Assembly: GCA_963711375.1 (NCBI GenBank)
Contig: CAVQDV010000005.1
Coordinates: forward strand, 1,240,001 to 1,304,000
Length of the DNA stretch: 64,000 nucleotides
Direction: 5' to 3'
From: CAVQDV01 sp963711375
GTDB taxonomy: Bacteria > Pseudomonadota > Gammaproteobacteria > Coxiellales > Coxiellaceae
The notes beneath the pieces are model-generated. The model did no database searches and was not told where the DNA came from. It was given only the letters and a program-made list of their open reading frames with translations. Position numbers and translations under genes: made by a program. Of the stretch, positions 17,262 to 25,626 are shown piece by piece (positions within the stretch are counted from its first letter, which is position 1; every line of letters begins with the position of its first letter).

Positions 17262-18479
17262 ATGTCGGAATTTGGAAAATATAATATTTACGAGTGGACA
17301 GGGACCAACAAAATTGGCTTAGAGGCTACTGGCATGATTCCCGCGGAAAGTGATACCGTCGCGATGGCTCAACTTATTGCTCAGGGAGTGGAAATTCGCA
17401 CACTCAAAATGAAGCCTCGTTGGATGGTGAGAGGAAAATTAAAGCCACCAAAATCAGTAGAAATGGTGGTGGTGATGCAGCAGCTTTCTACAATGATTAG
17501 TGCAGGAATACCGCTCGTAGGGGCTTTAGAAATTATTGCTAATGGTGCGGAGAAGGTGAGCATTAAATTGATGGTGATGAATATCTATCGAGACGTTTCT
17601 GGCGGCGTAAAATTTGCCGTAGCTCTGACAAAATATCCGAAGCAATTTAATAAGCTGGTGACGGGACTTGTCGCAGCAGGAGAAGAATCGGGTACCTTGG
17701 ATGTGATTTTAAATCAAATTGCAAATTACCTAGAGCGCATGGAAGTGCTCCGTTCTCGAGTAAAAAAAGCAATGTATTATCCGGTGATTATGTTGGTGGT
17801 GACCAGTGCGGTGGCCACTTTATTATTGGGATTTATTGTTCCACAGTTTGAGGCTTTATTTCATTCATTTGGTGCAAAATTACCCTTGCCTACTCGCATC
17901 GTGGTAGAGATGGGGCGAGCATTAACGCATTATTGGTATCTCATCATTGGTTTTTGGGTGGGCGTAATTTACGCTTTTATTCAGGCTAAGAAAAAATCCG
18001 AAAAATTCCGCTATCTTCTCGATAGATTTGCTCTTAATGTTCCGATTTTTGGGGAGCTCATCCGAAAATCTATTTTAGCACGTGTATCGAGAACATTATC
18101 TATTACATTGGGTGCGGGTATTTCTTTAGTGGAGGGCTTAAAAAGTGTAGCCGAAGTGGCGAATAATCGAATTTATCGTGATGCCCTTTTGAGGGTGCGC
18201 GAGGATGTTATTTCCGGTAAGCAATTTTTTCTATCACTGGGCGCCACCAATTTATTTCCTCAGATGATGCTGCAGATGGTCGGAATTGGTGAAAAAGCGG
18301 GTGCGTTAGAAAAAATGCTGGGGAAATTAGCCGATTTTATGGATGAGGCCGTTAGTTCAATGGTCGATGGCTTGAGTACTTTGCTCGAGCCCGTCATGTT
18401 GGTAGTTTTGGGTTTATTAATTGGTGGATTTGTAGTGGCCATGTATTTACCGATATTCCGCATAGGAACGGTACTGTAG
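17262..18479 (+). CDS. pilC: Type IV pilus inner-membrane platform protein PilC
   Basis: 405 residues, normal length. Two repeated T2SSF domains (about residues 65-190 and 270-395), each with QLSTMISAGIPLVGAL-type cytoplasmic helices, and three hydrophobic membrane segments (near 170-200, 220-240, 375-400). It couples PilB/PilT to fibre assembly. The prepilin peptidase gene pilD, which often follows pilC, is absent; a pilin gene takes its place. Confidence 0.96.
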   Translation: MSEFGKYNIYEWTGTNKIGLEATGMIPAESDTVAMAQLIAQGVEIRTLKMKPRWMVRGKLKPPKSVEMVVVMQQLSTMISAGIPLVGALEIIANGAEKVSIKLMVMNIYRDVSGGVKFAVALTKYPKQFNKLVTGLVAAGEESGTLDVILNQIANYLERMEVLRSRVKKAMYYPVIMLVVTSAVATLLLGFIVPQFEALFHSFGAKLPLPTRIVVEMGRALTHYWYLIIGFWVGVIYAFIQAKKKSEKFRYLLDRFALNVPIFGELIRKSILARVSRTLSITLGAGISLVEGLKSVAEVANNRIYRDALLRVREDVISGKQFFLSLGATNLFPQMMLQMVGIGEKAGALEKMLGKLADFMDEAVSSMVDGLSTLLEPVMLVVLGLLIGGFVVAMYLPIFRIGTVL

Positions 18480-18486
18480 AGGTTTT

Positions 18487-18900
18487 ATGAAAATAAAAAA
18501 ATTGCTGGGATTTACGATGATGGAATTATTGGTAGCGATGGCTATCATAGGAATTTTGGCGGCTATCGCAATTTCCTCTTATCAAACCTATATTCTAAAA
18601 TCCAATCGCTCAGATGGAATACAAAGTTTGCTGAATATTCAACTGGCGGAAGAGCGCTACCGTATAAAAAATTCCACTTATGGTACTTTGGCGCAAGTGT
18701 GGGCTGGTGTAACCACTAGTACTGCAGGATATTATACCCTTGCCATTAGCAGCGTCACCGCTACTTCCTATACCATAACGGCAACCGCTACGGGAAATCA
18801 AACGTCTGATGCTGAAAATGGCACTTCCTGCACCCCCTTATCATTAGCGTATAGTAGTAATGCCGTCACAAAAACCCCTGCAGCTTGTTGGATGAGTTAA
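18487..18900 (+). CDS. pilE: Type IV pilin, PilE-like minor subunit
   Basis: 137 residues; leader MKIKKLLG, then FTMMELLVAMAIIGILAAIAISSYQTYILKSNRSDG, Glu5 present. The head has two cysteines near the end (TSCTPL, PAACWMS), a common PilE/PilA disulfide-loop layout. In other gammaproteobacteria pilE ends the fimT-pilVWXY1E operon; here it lies with pilBC. Minor versus alternative major pilin cannot be decided from sequence. Confidence 0.85.
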   Translation: MKIKKLLGFTMMELLVAMAIIGILAAIAISSYQTYILKSNRSDGIQSLLNIQLAEERYRIKNSTYGTLAQVWAGVTTSTAGYYTLAISSVTATSYTITATATGNQTSDAENGTSCTPLSLAYSSNAVTKTPAACWMS

Positions 18901-18901
18901 T

Positions 18902-19270
18902 ATGGATTCACTGAGAAAAGTAAATTGCGAATTTAAAACTGAACAGGAGCTTCAAAAAGCCTACATGCCATTCGTTAATGGAGGTGGAATTTTTTTTCGA
19001 ACGGATGAAGAATATGCTTTAGGTGAAATGGTTGATCTGGCTTTGAAATTTCCCAATGATGAAAATCCGCTAGAATTGCAGGGCAAAGTGATTTGGCTAA
19101 CTCCAGACCCATCAAAAATTACGTGGATTTCTACAAGCACGACATCAGGTGATCACATGTTTGCGGGTGTTGGCTTTCAAATAAGCGGCTCGGCCGAAGA
19201 TAAATTTCAAGAAAAAATCCAAATTGTGATGAATGGTGTTGACTCGTTCTTCTTGAGTGACACGGTCTAG
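18902..19270 (+). CDS. pilZ: PilZ-domain type IV pilus regulatory protein
   Basis: 122 residues, one PilZ domain. AYMPFVNGGGIFFRTDEEYALGEMVDLALKF matches the small stand-alone PilZ of Pseudomonas and Xanthomonas. The RxxxR and D/NxSxxG cyclic-di-GMP-binding motifs are not seen, as in those orthologues, which act through protein contacts with PilB and an EAL protein. It starts one base after the pilE stop. Given the several EAL proteins in this window, a link to them is conceivable but unproven. Confidence 0.85.
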   Translation: MDSLRKVNCEFKTEQELQKAYMPFVNGGGIFFRTDEEYALGEMVDLALKFPNDENPLELQGKVIWLTPDPSKITWISTSTTSGDHMFAGVGFQISGSAEDKFQEKIQIVMNGVDSFFLSDTV

Positions 19271-19280
19271 CAATCTTATC

Positions 19281-19319
19281 CCCTCTCCCCTTGCGGGAGA
19301 GGGCTAGGGTGAGGGGTAA
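19281..19319 (+). repeat. Dispersed palindromic repeat, copy B
   Basis: CCCTCTCCC (19281-19289), loop CTTGC, GGGAGAGGG (19295-19303), then GTGAGGGGT. It lies 10 bases after pilZ, at the junction between the pilus genes and the accessory cassette. Confidence 0.75.
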
Positions 19320-19460
19320 AATAAAGCACTTGTTTTGTCACAGGAGCAAAATCTACACAATCAACTATGCACTTTACACATGCAGGAGAGAATTAAACAG
19401 GAGCTCGCAATCTCTGTATCGGTATGAGAAAATTTCCTTTGGACTTGTTGGGACAGAATT

Positions 19461-19760
19461 ATGAGTAAAAAAATGACAAAACTGAAAAAATTAAAAGAAA
19501 GCCCCAAAAAGGTAATCAAAAAAACGGAGGGCAAAGTAAAAGCGGCTAGGACGGAGAGCTCTATGAAGAAGCTGAAAGAACATCCCCGCAGTTATAGGCT
19601 CGATCCAGAGATACTCGATGAACTAAAGCGAACGCTGAAACGAATTAATGAAATTGCTCCAAAAAAAGTGAGTGAGGCTAGACTTATAAAAGCCCTAATT
19701 CTAATGTCTAAAGAAATTGAAGATAGCAGAATAATAAAAGCTTTAAAGGAGATCTGGTAA
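19461..19760 (+). CDS. Small basic protein, possible RHH-type DNA-binding regulator
   Basis: 99 residues, not recognised. The first 40 residues are lysine-rich and probably disordered. The rest (SYRLDPEILDELKRTLKRIN ... SEARLIKALILMSKEI) looks like a strand plus two helices, as in plasmid-type ribbon-helix-helix proteins. First gene of a small accessory cassette, ahead of two palindromes that could be its operators. Function unknown; DNA binding is inference. Confidence 0.6.
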   Translation: MSKKMTKLKKLKESPKKVIKKTEGKVKAARTESSMKKLKEHPRSYRLDPEILDELKRTLKRINEIAPKKVSEARLIKALILMSKEIEDSRIIKALKEIW

Positions 19761-19779
19761 AAAAGAAATTTTAATATAT

Positions 19780-19793
19780 ACTACATTTGTAGT
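19780..19793. promoter_or_regulatory. Palindrome upstream of accessory genes
   Basis: ACTACA-TT-TGTAGT, perfect 6-base arms, in the 117-base gap between the 99-residue and 86-residue genes. Candidate operator for the basic protein upstream. Confidence 0.35.
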
Positions 19794-19821
19794 GCAGATA
19801 AAACTACAAAAACGCGCCACA

Positions 19822-19840
19822 TAAGTGTTCAAAGCACTTA
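19822..19840. promoter_or_regulatory. Second palindrome upstream of accessory genes
   Basis: TAAGTG, 7-base spacer TTCAAAG, CACTTA; 37 bases before the 86-residue gene. Could be an operator or a small hairpin in the leader. Confidence 0.3.
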
Positions 19841-19877
19841 CGCAGCGCTAACCACTCAACCTAAACAGGAGATTGAA

Positions 19878-20138
19878 ATGGCTGATAACAGCGTAAAGGA
19901 AGTTTTGTATTTAAACCACCACCAAGTAATGGCTCAAGAAGTTATACGGGAACACTTGCTTAAGGTTGAGGCTGTAGCGAACATGGCATTAAGCGAGGAT
20001 TTTTTGGATTGTTCCCAAACCCACATTCATGCTTACATGTGGGCGCTGTCGGATTTGATAAGTGAGGTTAAGCATCTTCATGAAAGTGCATTTAATGACC
20101 TGCTCAAAAGCAGAAAACCGGAATGGGTTTCAGGATGA
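19878..20138 (+). CDS. Hypothetical protein coupled to AlbA_2 gene
   Basis: 86 residues, not recognised; predicted mostly helical, with a His-rich flavour (NHHQVMAQ, QTHIHAYMW, KHLHES). AGGAG precedes the ATG by six bases. Its stop overlaps the next start (ATGA at 20135-20138), so the two are translated together and may work together, for instance as regulator and effector. No signal peptide or membrane segment. Confidence 0.6.
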   Translation: MADNSVKEVLYLNHHQVMAQEVIREHLLKVEAVANMALSEDFLDCSQTHIHAYMWALSDLISEVKHLHESAFNDLLKSRKPEWVSG

Positions 20139-21568
20139 TGAATTTAGAAAAGATAAAAGTGATATGCGCGAGAAAGGAAACCAAAACGGTTGAGTTTAAA
20201 ACCTCAACCGCTCTGGTGCGCGCGGTATTTGAAACTATTTGTGCTTTTCTAAATGGCAAAGGCGGAATCGTGCTCATAGGTGTTCGCGACGATGGCAGGA
20301 TATTGGGTCAACACATTTCCGATGGCACACGCAAAGAGATTTCTAAAGAAATAAAAAAAATAGAGCCAGCCCCACAGGTTGAAGTAGACTACGTGGAGGT
20401 GGAGCCCGATAAATTTGTCATTGCAATTCAGGTTAATGCAGGGGACCACGCGCCTTACGCTTATGATGGCCGTTCCTTTCAACGTGATGAAACTGAAACG
20501 AACAGGATGTCGCAGCATGCCTACGAACAATTACTGATCAGGCGAGGACAGCTCAATCATTCTTGGGAAGAAGTCATCGCTACCGAATATACGATAAATG
20601 ATCTCGACCATGAAGAAATATACAAAACAGTAGCTGATGGGATTCGTGAAAATCGCATCCCAGCAAGCGCCCAGCGTGAGGACGTTAAGCAGATTTTAAA
20701 TCGCCTAAGCCTTATAGCTGGGGATCAATTAAAACGTGCCGCCGTCGTGCTTTATGCCAAACCAGAATCAATGAAATTTTTGCAATGTATGATTAAAATG
20801 GCTCGATTTAAGGGGACAGATAAATTAGGCGATTTTATTGATAACCAGCAAATTTCGGCAAATGCCTTTAGAATTTTGTCTGAAGCGGATGCTTTTCTGC
20901 GAAGACATCTCCCAATAGCTAGTTTTTTTAAACCAGATCAATTTAAGCGAATCGATAAACCAGCGCTTCCAGTGATGGCAATTCGGGAGGCTTTGATTAA
21001 TTCTATTGTTCATCGTGATTATAGTGATCGATATACCGATATTTCCTTAGCGGTGTATGATAATAGACTTGAGGTATGGAATAGTGGGATTCTTCTTAAA
21101 AATCTAACTATAGAGAATTTAAAATACGAACACGAATCTGTTTTGAGAAATAAACTCATTGCGAATGCCTTCTATGTAAGGGGTTGGATAGAAAAATGGG
21201 GCAGAGGCACGAATAGAATGGTTGATTTGTGCAAGGAGGATGGAATACCAGAGCCCACATTTGTTGAGAGAACCGGAGGCCTGGCGGTTATTTTCAAATT
21301 TGCGGAGCCAATAGGGATAACAGGAAGGGATGAGTACCCATCCCGTGTAGAACTTACAGCTAGGCAAGAGGCCATATTAGGTTTCATGAAGGAAAGCAAA
21401 GTTGCAAGCACTCAACAAATCTTAAGTCATCTTGTGTCAATATTTCAGGATACTCCAGTGAAAAAGACCATAGTCAGAGACTTGAATTATTTGAAGTCAC
21501 TCGGACTTATTGGCCTAGAAGGAGAGAAACGGGGGGCAGTATGGGTTTACCTGGGACCCACAAAATAA
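20135..21568 (+). CDS. AlbA_2/Schlafen-type ATP-binding protein (RecG-related family)
   Basis: 477 residues. Domains: AlbA_2 (Schlafen-like AAA_4) at about 1-125 (KETKTVEFKTS ... FLNGKGGIVLIGVRDDGRILG), a central region, a HATPase_c_4-like domain at about 280-395 (AIREALINSIVHRDYSD, LEVWNSGIL, RNKLIANAFYVRGWIEKWGRGTNRM), and a winged-helix C-terminus (about 415-470). Such proteins are annotated as transcriptional regulators or RecG-like helicases and are frequent cargo of mobile and defence islands; their biochemistry is mostly unknown. Start at 20135 by coupling to the preceding stop. Confidence 0.8.
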   Translation: MMNLEKIKVICARKETKTVEFKTSTALVRAVFETICAFLNGKGGIVLIGVRDDGRILGQHISDGTRKEISKEIKKIEPAPQVEVDYVEVEPDKFVIAIQVNAGDHAPYAYDGRSFQRDETETNRMSQHAYEQLLIRRGQLNHSWEEVIATEYTINDLDHEEIYKTVADGIRENRIPASAQREDVKQILNRLSLIAGDQLKRAAVVLYAKPESMKFLQCMIKMARFKGTDKLGDFIDNQQISANAFRILSEADAFLRRHLPIASFFKPDQFKRIDKPALPVMAIREALINSIVHRDYSDRYTDISLAVYDNRLEVWNSGILLKNLTIENLKYEHESVLRNKLIANAFYVRGWIEKWGRGTNRMVDLCKEDGIPEPTFVERTGGLAVIFKFAEPIGITGRDEYPSRVELTARQEAILGFMKESKVASTQQILSHLVSIFQDTPVKKTIVRDLNYLKSLGLIGLEGEKRGAVWVYLGPTK

Positions 21569-21580
21569 AGATTAATGTTT

Positions 21581-21620
21581 TGGGACATTATGGGACATTA
21601 TGAGACATTATGAGACATTT
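21581..21620 (+). repeat. Four tandem 10-bp repeats
   Basis: TGGGACATTA, TGGGACATTA, TGAGACATTA, TGAGACATTT in tandem, starting 13 bases after the AlbA_2 gene. The 10-bp unit matches one helical turn, as in iterated binding sites. Unit length is not a multiple of three and no gene covers it. Confidence 0.85.
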
Positions 21621-21677
21621 GATAGTTCTCAGGAGAAAGCTAGACAGCCTTGCCAAAATAAATAAATGACCTTTGGG

Positions 21678-22310
21678 TTATTTAAGTCCTCTGGCTTTTT
21701 GAAATCTCGCTACATAATAACGTGCCATTTTTTTATTTCCCATTTTCGAATAAATTTTCGCTAAGCTTATTAAAGCGCCCCTGCGATTTGGATCGTTTTC
21801 TAGAGCTTTTTGGAAATAGACGATAGCGCTTTTATAATCGGGAATTCTCGAGGCGCATACACCTGCGTTTTCATAGGCTTCGGCGGTATTGAGATAATTT
21901 GACGATTGTGCAGCCATCAAAATTTGTTTAATGCCAGCATGATAGTGCTTTTCTCGGCATAAAAACGCGCCATAATTATTTCTCGCTGCGCCAGCATTTG
22001 CTCGAGGCGCCAAAGCAAGCGCTTTTCGATAGTCTTGTTCTGCAAGGGCAGAATTACCGGTGAATTCATAGTAATAGGCCATCGCATACCAGGATTCTGG
22101 GCTATTTGGGGCTTGGGAGATGGCTCTTAACAAACTTTCCTTAGCCGCTTCAGGATCGCCCTTTTTAAGCAATTCCATCCCAATTCGAATATTCGTATCG
22201 GAAGCTGCAGCATAATTGGGTTTGGGTTGTCCCACATAATTATCGGTAGTGCACGAAATTAAATTCAGGCTCAAGCCAAAAATGGCGGCCACTAAAATTT
22301 TTTTTTTCAT
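21678..22310 (-). CDS. pilF: Type IV pilus pilotin lipoprotein PilF/PilW
   Basis: 210 residues. Lipobox LISC with Cys20, then tandem TPR motifs from about residue 40 to 200 (SPESWYAMAYYYEFTGNSAL, YKSAIVYFQKALENDPNR). This outer-membrane lipoprotein is needed for PilQ multimerisation. It lies four bases after pilQ; in many relatives it sits far away in the ndk-rlmN-ispG region, so the linkage is informative. Confidence 0.88.
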   Translation of the reverse strand: MKKKILVAAIFGLSLNLISCTTDNYVGQPKPNYAAASDTNIRIGMELLKKGDPEAAKESLLRAISQAPNSPESWYAMAYYYEFTGNSALAEQDYRKALALAPRANAGAARNNYGAFLCREKHYHAGIKQILMAAQSSNYLNTAEAYENAGVCASRIPDYKSAIVYFQKALENDPNRRGALISLAKIYSKMGNKKMARYYVARFQKARGLK

Positions 22311-22314
22311 TACA

Positions 22315-23922
22315 TTATTCCTGGCTTAATTGCTTAGGAGAATAAATAATATGCGGGGTTAAAAAAATCAAGAGTTCGGTACGATTATTTTGTTGTGCCG
22401 TATGTCTAAATAAGGCGCCAACGACCGGCAAGCTACCCAAAAATGGTATGCGTGTCACAATGTTTTGTTTGTTTTGTGTATAAACGCCACCTAAAACGAT
22501 GGTTTGCTTATCATTGACTAAAACTACGGATTGTTCTTCCTGAGTGGCAATTGGAATTGCCGAACCACCACCAGATAATGGCACTGCCGGAAGTGCCTGG
22601 TTGTTGGTAACCGTTAATCGTAAAACCACACGATGATCTGGGGTAAGCTGGGGTGTCACTTTTAAGCCCAAAGTCGCTTGCACAAATTCAACAGCGGTTG
22701 CACCACTTGAAGTGGCCTGCTGATAAGGAATTTGCTCGCCGGTTTGAATATAAGCGGGGGCTAAATCCGAGGTGACTAAGCGAGGGGATGATACGATTTG
22801 AATTTTGCCTTCTTGTTCCAAGGCCGATAATTCCATATCAACGAGAGTCTGCCCAAATTTCGCAAGAGCGACGGCAATTGATCCGGCGCGACCAAAGCCT
22901 GGGAGAGATGGCATGTCAAAATTTAAGCGCGGCTCTTGACCGTCAAGCCCGCTGATTAAGGGCGGGGGGGAGGCATTGCTGATAAGAGGCGGTCGCGTAG
23001 GGTTTGAGAAGCCACCCCCATTGACTGTGCCATTGGCTAAGATCTGGTTTGCTCCATTTAGCGTTCCTGAAACGCGATCATTAGGATTTGTTAAACCGAA
23101 ACGCACGCCAATTTCACTCTCATAATTTTGGTCGATTTCGACTATTCGAGCCTCAATCATGACTTGCTTAACGGGCTGATCAAGTCGTCTCACCATTTCT
23201 CGCACAGCGGCTAATTTTCGCGCATTGTCGCTGATCCAAATAGAATTTGAGCGTTTCTCAAAAGAGACTTTGCCTCGGTCTGATAACAGAGTACCAGTAC
23301 TGGAGGTGGCAATAGTCTTATAAACCGATTCTGCATCCGCATAACGAAGATGGATGATCATATTACTAAGTGGCTGAGCCTTTTGAATATCCTCTTTTGA
23401 ATGCAAAGCCTGTAATTCATATTTCGTCAGTTCGTCGAGAGGGGCTACATAAATCACGTTGTCCATGCGACGCATGCTCAAGCCCTGTGATTTTAAAATC
23501 ACCTGCAGGGCATCTTCCCAGGGCACTTTGCGCAAATGAATCGACATTTTGCCTTTTACCGAGTTGCTGACGACGAAATTGATGCCAACAAATTGAGAAA
23601 TTACTTGGAGTAATTCCTGTGTTTCAATATTCGTAAAATTTAGGGAAATTAAGCGTTCTGTCGGAATGGATGAGTCAACATCAATATAGCCTTTTTTTAA
23701 TTTGGGGCCTTGAGTTTGATTGAGATTTTTTTGCAAATTGGGCACTGAGGCTTCAGGTGGAAGAATATTTTTGGATGGCTTTTGCAATGCATGAGGTGTT
23801 GGTGGCGGATTAAGAATTTGGCTTGGGTCCGGAGTAAGATTTCCGTCGGAAAAAGCCGCGATGCTTGCGCATAGAGAGGCAACTATGACAGCAATTGACA
23901 TTCTTCGAATGTATTTTATCAA
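22315..23922 (-). CDS. pilQ: Type IV pilus secretin PilQ
   Basis: 535 residues. Signal peptide MIKYIRRMSIAVIVASLCASIAA, a Pro-rich linker, an STN/N0-type domain (about 90-160), Secretin_N (about 185-260) and the secretin barrel (about 340-530, VPLSGGGSAIPIATQEEQSV and GSLPVVGALFRHTAQQNNRTELLIFLTPHII). The usual N-terminal AMIN peptidoglycan-binding domains are missing, making it about 150-200 residues shorter than Pseudomonas PilQ. The TTG start at 23922 follows GGGAG and supplies the charged n-region of the signal peptide, so it is preferred over ATG 23901. Confidence 0.94.
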   Translation of the reverse strand: MIKYIRRMSIAVIVASLCASIAAFSDGNLTPDPSQILNPPPTPHALQKPSKNILPPEASVPNLQKNLNQTQGPKLKKGYIDVDSSIPTERLISLNFTNIETQELLQVISQFVGINFVVSNSVKGKMSIHLRKVPWEDALQVILKSQGLSMRRMDNVIYVAPLDELTKYELQALHSKEDIQKAQPLSNMIIHLRYADAESVYKTIATSSTGTLLSDRGKVSFEKRSNSIWISDNARKLAAVREMVRRLDQPVKQVMIEARIVEIDQNYESEIGVRFGLTNPNDRVSGTLNGANQILANGTVNGGGFSNPTRPPLISNASPPPLISGLDGQEPRLNFDMPSLPGFGRAGSIAVALAKFGQTLVDMELSALEQEGKIQIVSSPRLVTSDLAPAYIQTGEQIPYQQATSSGATAVEFVQATLGLKVTPQLTPDHRVVLRLTVTNNQALPAVPLSGGGSAIPIATQEEQSVVLVNDKQTIVLGGVYTQNKQNIVTRIPFLGSLPVVGALFRHTAQQNNRTELLIFLTPHIIYSPKQLSQE

Positions 23923-23984
23923 AAGTTTCTCCCTAAACTTTTACGCCGCATGGCGAAAAAACTCTTCCTATGATATCAAACTAA

Positions 23985-24479
23985 TTAATTTTTTTGCAAG
24001 ACTAATGTGGATTCTTTTTTCTGATTTGATGTGTTTTGGTCCGTTTGTAAAACAACGGAATTTCCAGCAATTTTCGTGACGAGTGATTGCTGATTGCCAA
24101 TACGAGTGCCAACGGTAATTTTGTAAATTTTCTCATCCGGTGCGCGAAGCATGGCCCAATTTTTTCTCTGATGTTGGAGAATGCCCACCAAATGCAGGGA
24201 ATCTAGGGTATATTGCTGCAAAATGGAGTTGGGATATTTTTTGGAATTCACAATGGATTCCAGGGATGCAAAAGGATCACGGCTGTCAGTGGTTTGAAAT
24301 TTTGCAGAAAAATTCTCAGTCTTAATCGGCATTGGGGGTTTAATCGGGGGTATGTCACTTTGAACTTTTTTCGTAAAATCGTTTACCGCTTTTTGGGAGT
24401 CCTTGTTACCACACCCACTCACACAAAAAACAGCGATAAAAATAAGGGCGTTTCTAATGAGTTTTAAAGACGGACTCAT
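23985..24479 (-). CDS. pilP: Type IV pilus assembly lipoprotein PilP
   Basis: 164 residues. Lipobox VSGC with Cys23, a disordered linker, then the PilP beta domain (DSLHLVGILQHQRKNWAMLRAPDEKIYKI) that contacts the PilQ N0 domain. Start overlaps the pilO stop (ATGA). Fourth gene of pilMNOPQF. Confidence 0.92.
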   Translation of the reverse strand: MSPSLKLIRNALIFIAVFCVSGCGNKDSQKAVNDFTKKVQSDIPPIKPPMPIKTENFSAKFQTTDSRDPFASLESIVNSKKYPNSILQQYTLDSLHLVGILQHQRKNWAMLRAPDEKIYKITVGTRIGNQQSLVTKIAGNSVVLQTDQNTSNQKKESTLVLQKN

Positions 24480-25057
24480 GTTTTATCTCCCTCGGTGGGT
24501 GGTAGATACTGAACAACAACTACCGTCATGTGCATGGCTAAACTGCTCGCCGTGGGGCTTTCCCGTGTAATATCGAAATCCTTAATCGTTAGCAGATAGG
24601 GCAAGTTGGCAACGCCACTAATAAATTGTGCCATATGCGTGTAGTCGCCAATGACAGAGATACTAATAGGCGTTAGAGAAAAAAAGGTCGTTTTAGCGAC
24701 ATCTTGGGGTTTAAAAGCGACAATTTTTAAGCCTAAATTTTGGCCGATTTTCGTCATTTCTTCAAGGACGTCATCAATTCGTGTGGTTTTGGGGATGGTG
24801 GTGAGTAACTGACTGAATTGTTTCTCGAGCACTGCAGAGGATTCTTTTGCGGCATGTAATTCAGTATTTTCAACAACGAGTTTTTGATAATTATTCTTTA
24901 AAGCAATGGTATAGCCTTTTGCGCCGAGGGTTTTTGTGCGAATAATGCTGGTATCAATAAAAGAAACCAGCAGTAAAAAAAATAAAGACCCGCCCAGCAT
25001 CATCAACAAATTATTGGCTGGTGTATTTTCAATTTGAAATTTTTTTGCTGAAATCAT
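24476..25057 (-). CDS. pilO: Type IV pilus inner-membrane alignment protein PilO
   Basis: 193 residues. One N-terminal membrane helix (about 17-38), a coiled-coil segment (about 50-95), then a ferredoxin-like periplasmic domain (about 100-185). Dimerises with PilN to link PilM to PilP-PilQ. ATGA overlaps at both ends. Confidence 0.92.
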   Translation of the reverse strand: MISAKKFQIENTPANNLLMMLGGSLFFLLLVSFIDTSIIRTKTLGAKGYTIALKNNYQKLVVENTELHAAKESSAVLEKQFSQLLTTIPKTTRIDDVLEEMTKIGQNLGLKIVAFKPQDVAKTTFFSLTPISISVIGDYTHMAQFISGVANLPYLLTIKDFDITRESPTASSLAMHMTVVVVQYLPPTEGDKT

Positions 25058-25626
25058 GGTTTTTTCTCGGGGGCCGGTTCATGATAGTTTGTGCCAATTT
25101 CAGCTGCGATCAAAAATTTGGTTACCGTCAGGTTATTATATTTTTCTTCGCTAACGTCTGAAATTTTAGCAGGAGTAAAAACTTTTGTTGCATCCATTTT
25201 AGCCACTAAATTAGAGATTGCGATATTGGAAGTAGCGTTACCTTGAAGCTCGGTTAAATGCCTGTCGAAGCGAATTTTTGTTAAATAAATATCTTTCGGA
25301 ATAATAGGAGTTATCGCGTTCAGCATACGAATGCCAATGTAACGGTGAAACTGAAGACTATAGATAAGGTTAATATTTTTTTCGAGTGTTTTTTGAGTTT
25401 CCTTGAAGGCCGCCAGCTGTGCGTTTTCGGCCGTAAGTTTTTGGATTTTAGCTTGTAATAAAACATTTTCACCCGAATAAAAATTACTTTCACCCGACCG
25501 GAGGCTGTGCAGAAAAAAAATGCCAAACAGGGTGAAAATAATAATGGCGATAATTTCGATTTGAAGAAGTTTCTGATATTTTTTGCGATTTTCTTCACGC
25601 CAAGGCAATAAATTAATATTTTTCAT
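25054..25626 (-). CDS. pilN: Type IV pilus inner-membrane alignment protein PilN
   Basis: 190 residues from the ATG at 25626, which overlaps the pilM stop. The N-terminal MKNINLLPWREE is the conserved cytoplasmic motif that binds PilM. One membrane helix (about 25-45), a coiled coil, then the periplasmic domain. The frame is open further upstream inside pilM but the conserved NLLPWR motif fixes this start. Confidence 0.95.
   Translation of the reverse strand: MKNINLLPWREENRKKYQKLLQIEIIAIIIFTLFGIFFLHSLRSGESNFYSGENVLLQAKIQKLTAENAQLAAFKETQKTLEKNINLIYSLQFHRYIGIRMLNAITPIIPKDIYLTKIRFDRHLTELQGNATSNIAISNLVAKMDATKVFTPAKISDVSEEKYNNLTVTKFLIAAEIGTNYHEPAPEKKP

Noticed and set aside
21581..21620. CRISPR-like array
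   Set aside because: Units are 10 bp, contiguous and without spacers; no cas genes nearby.
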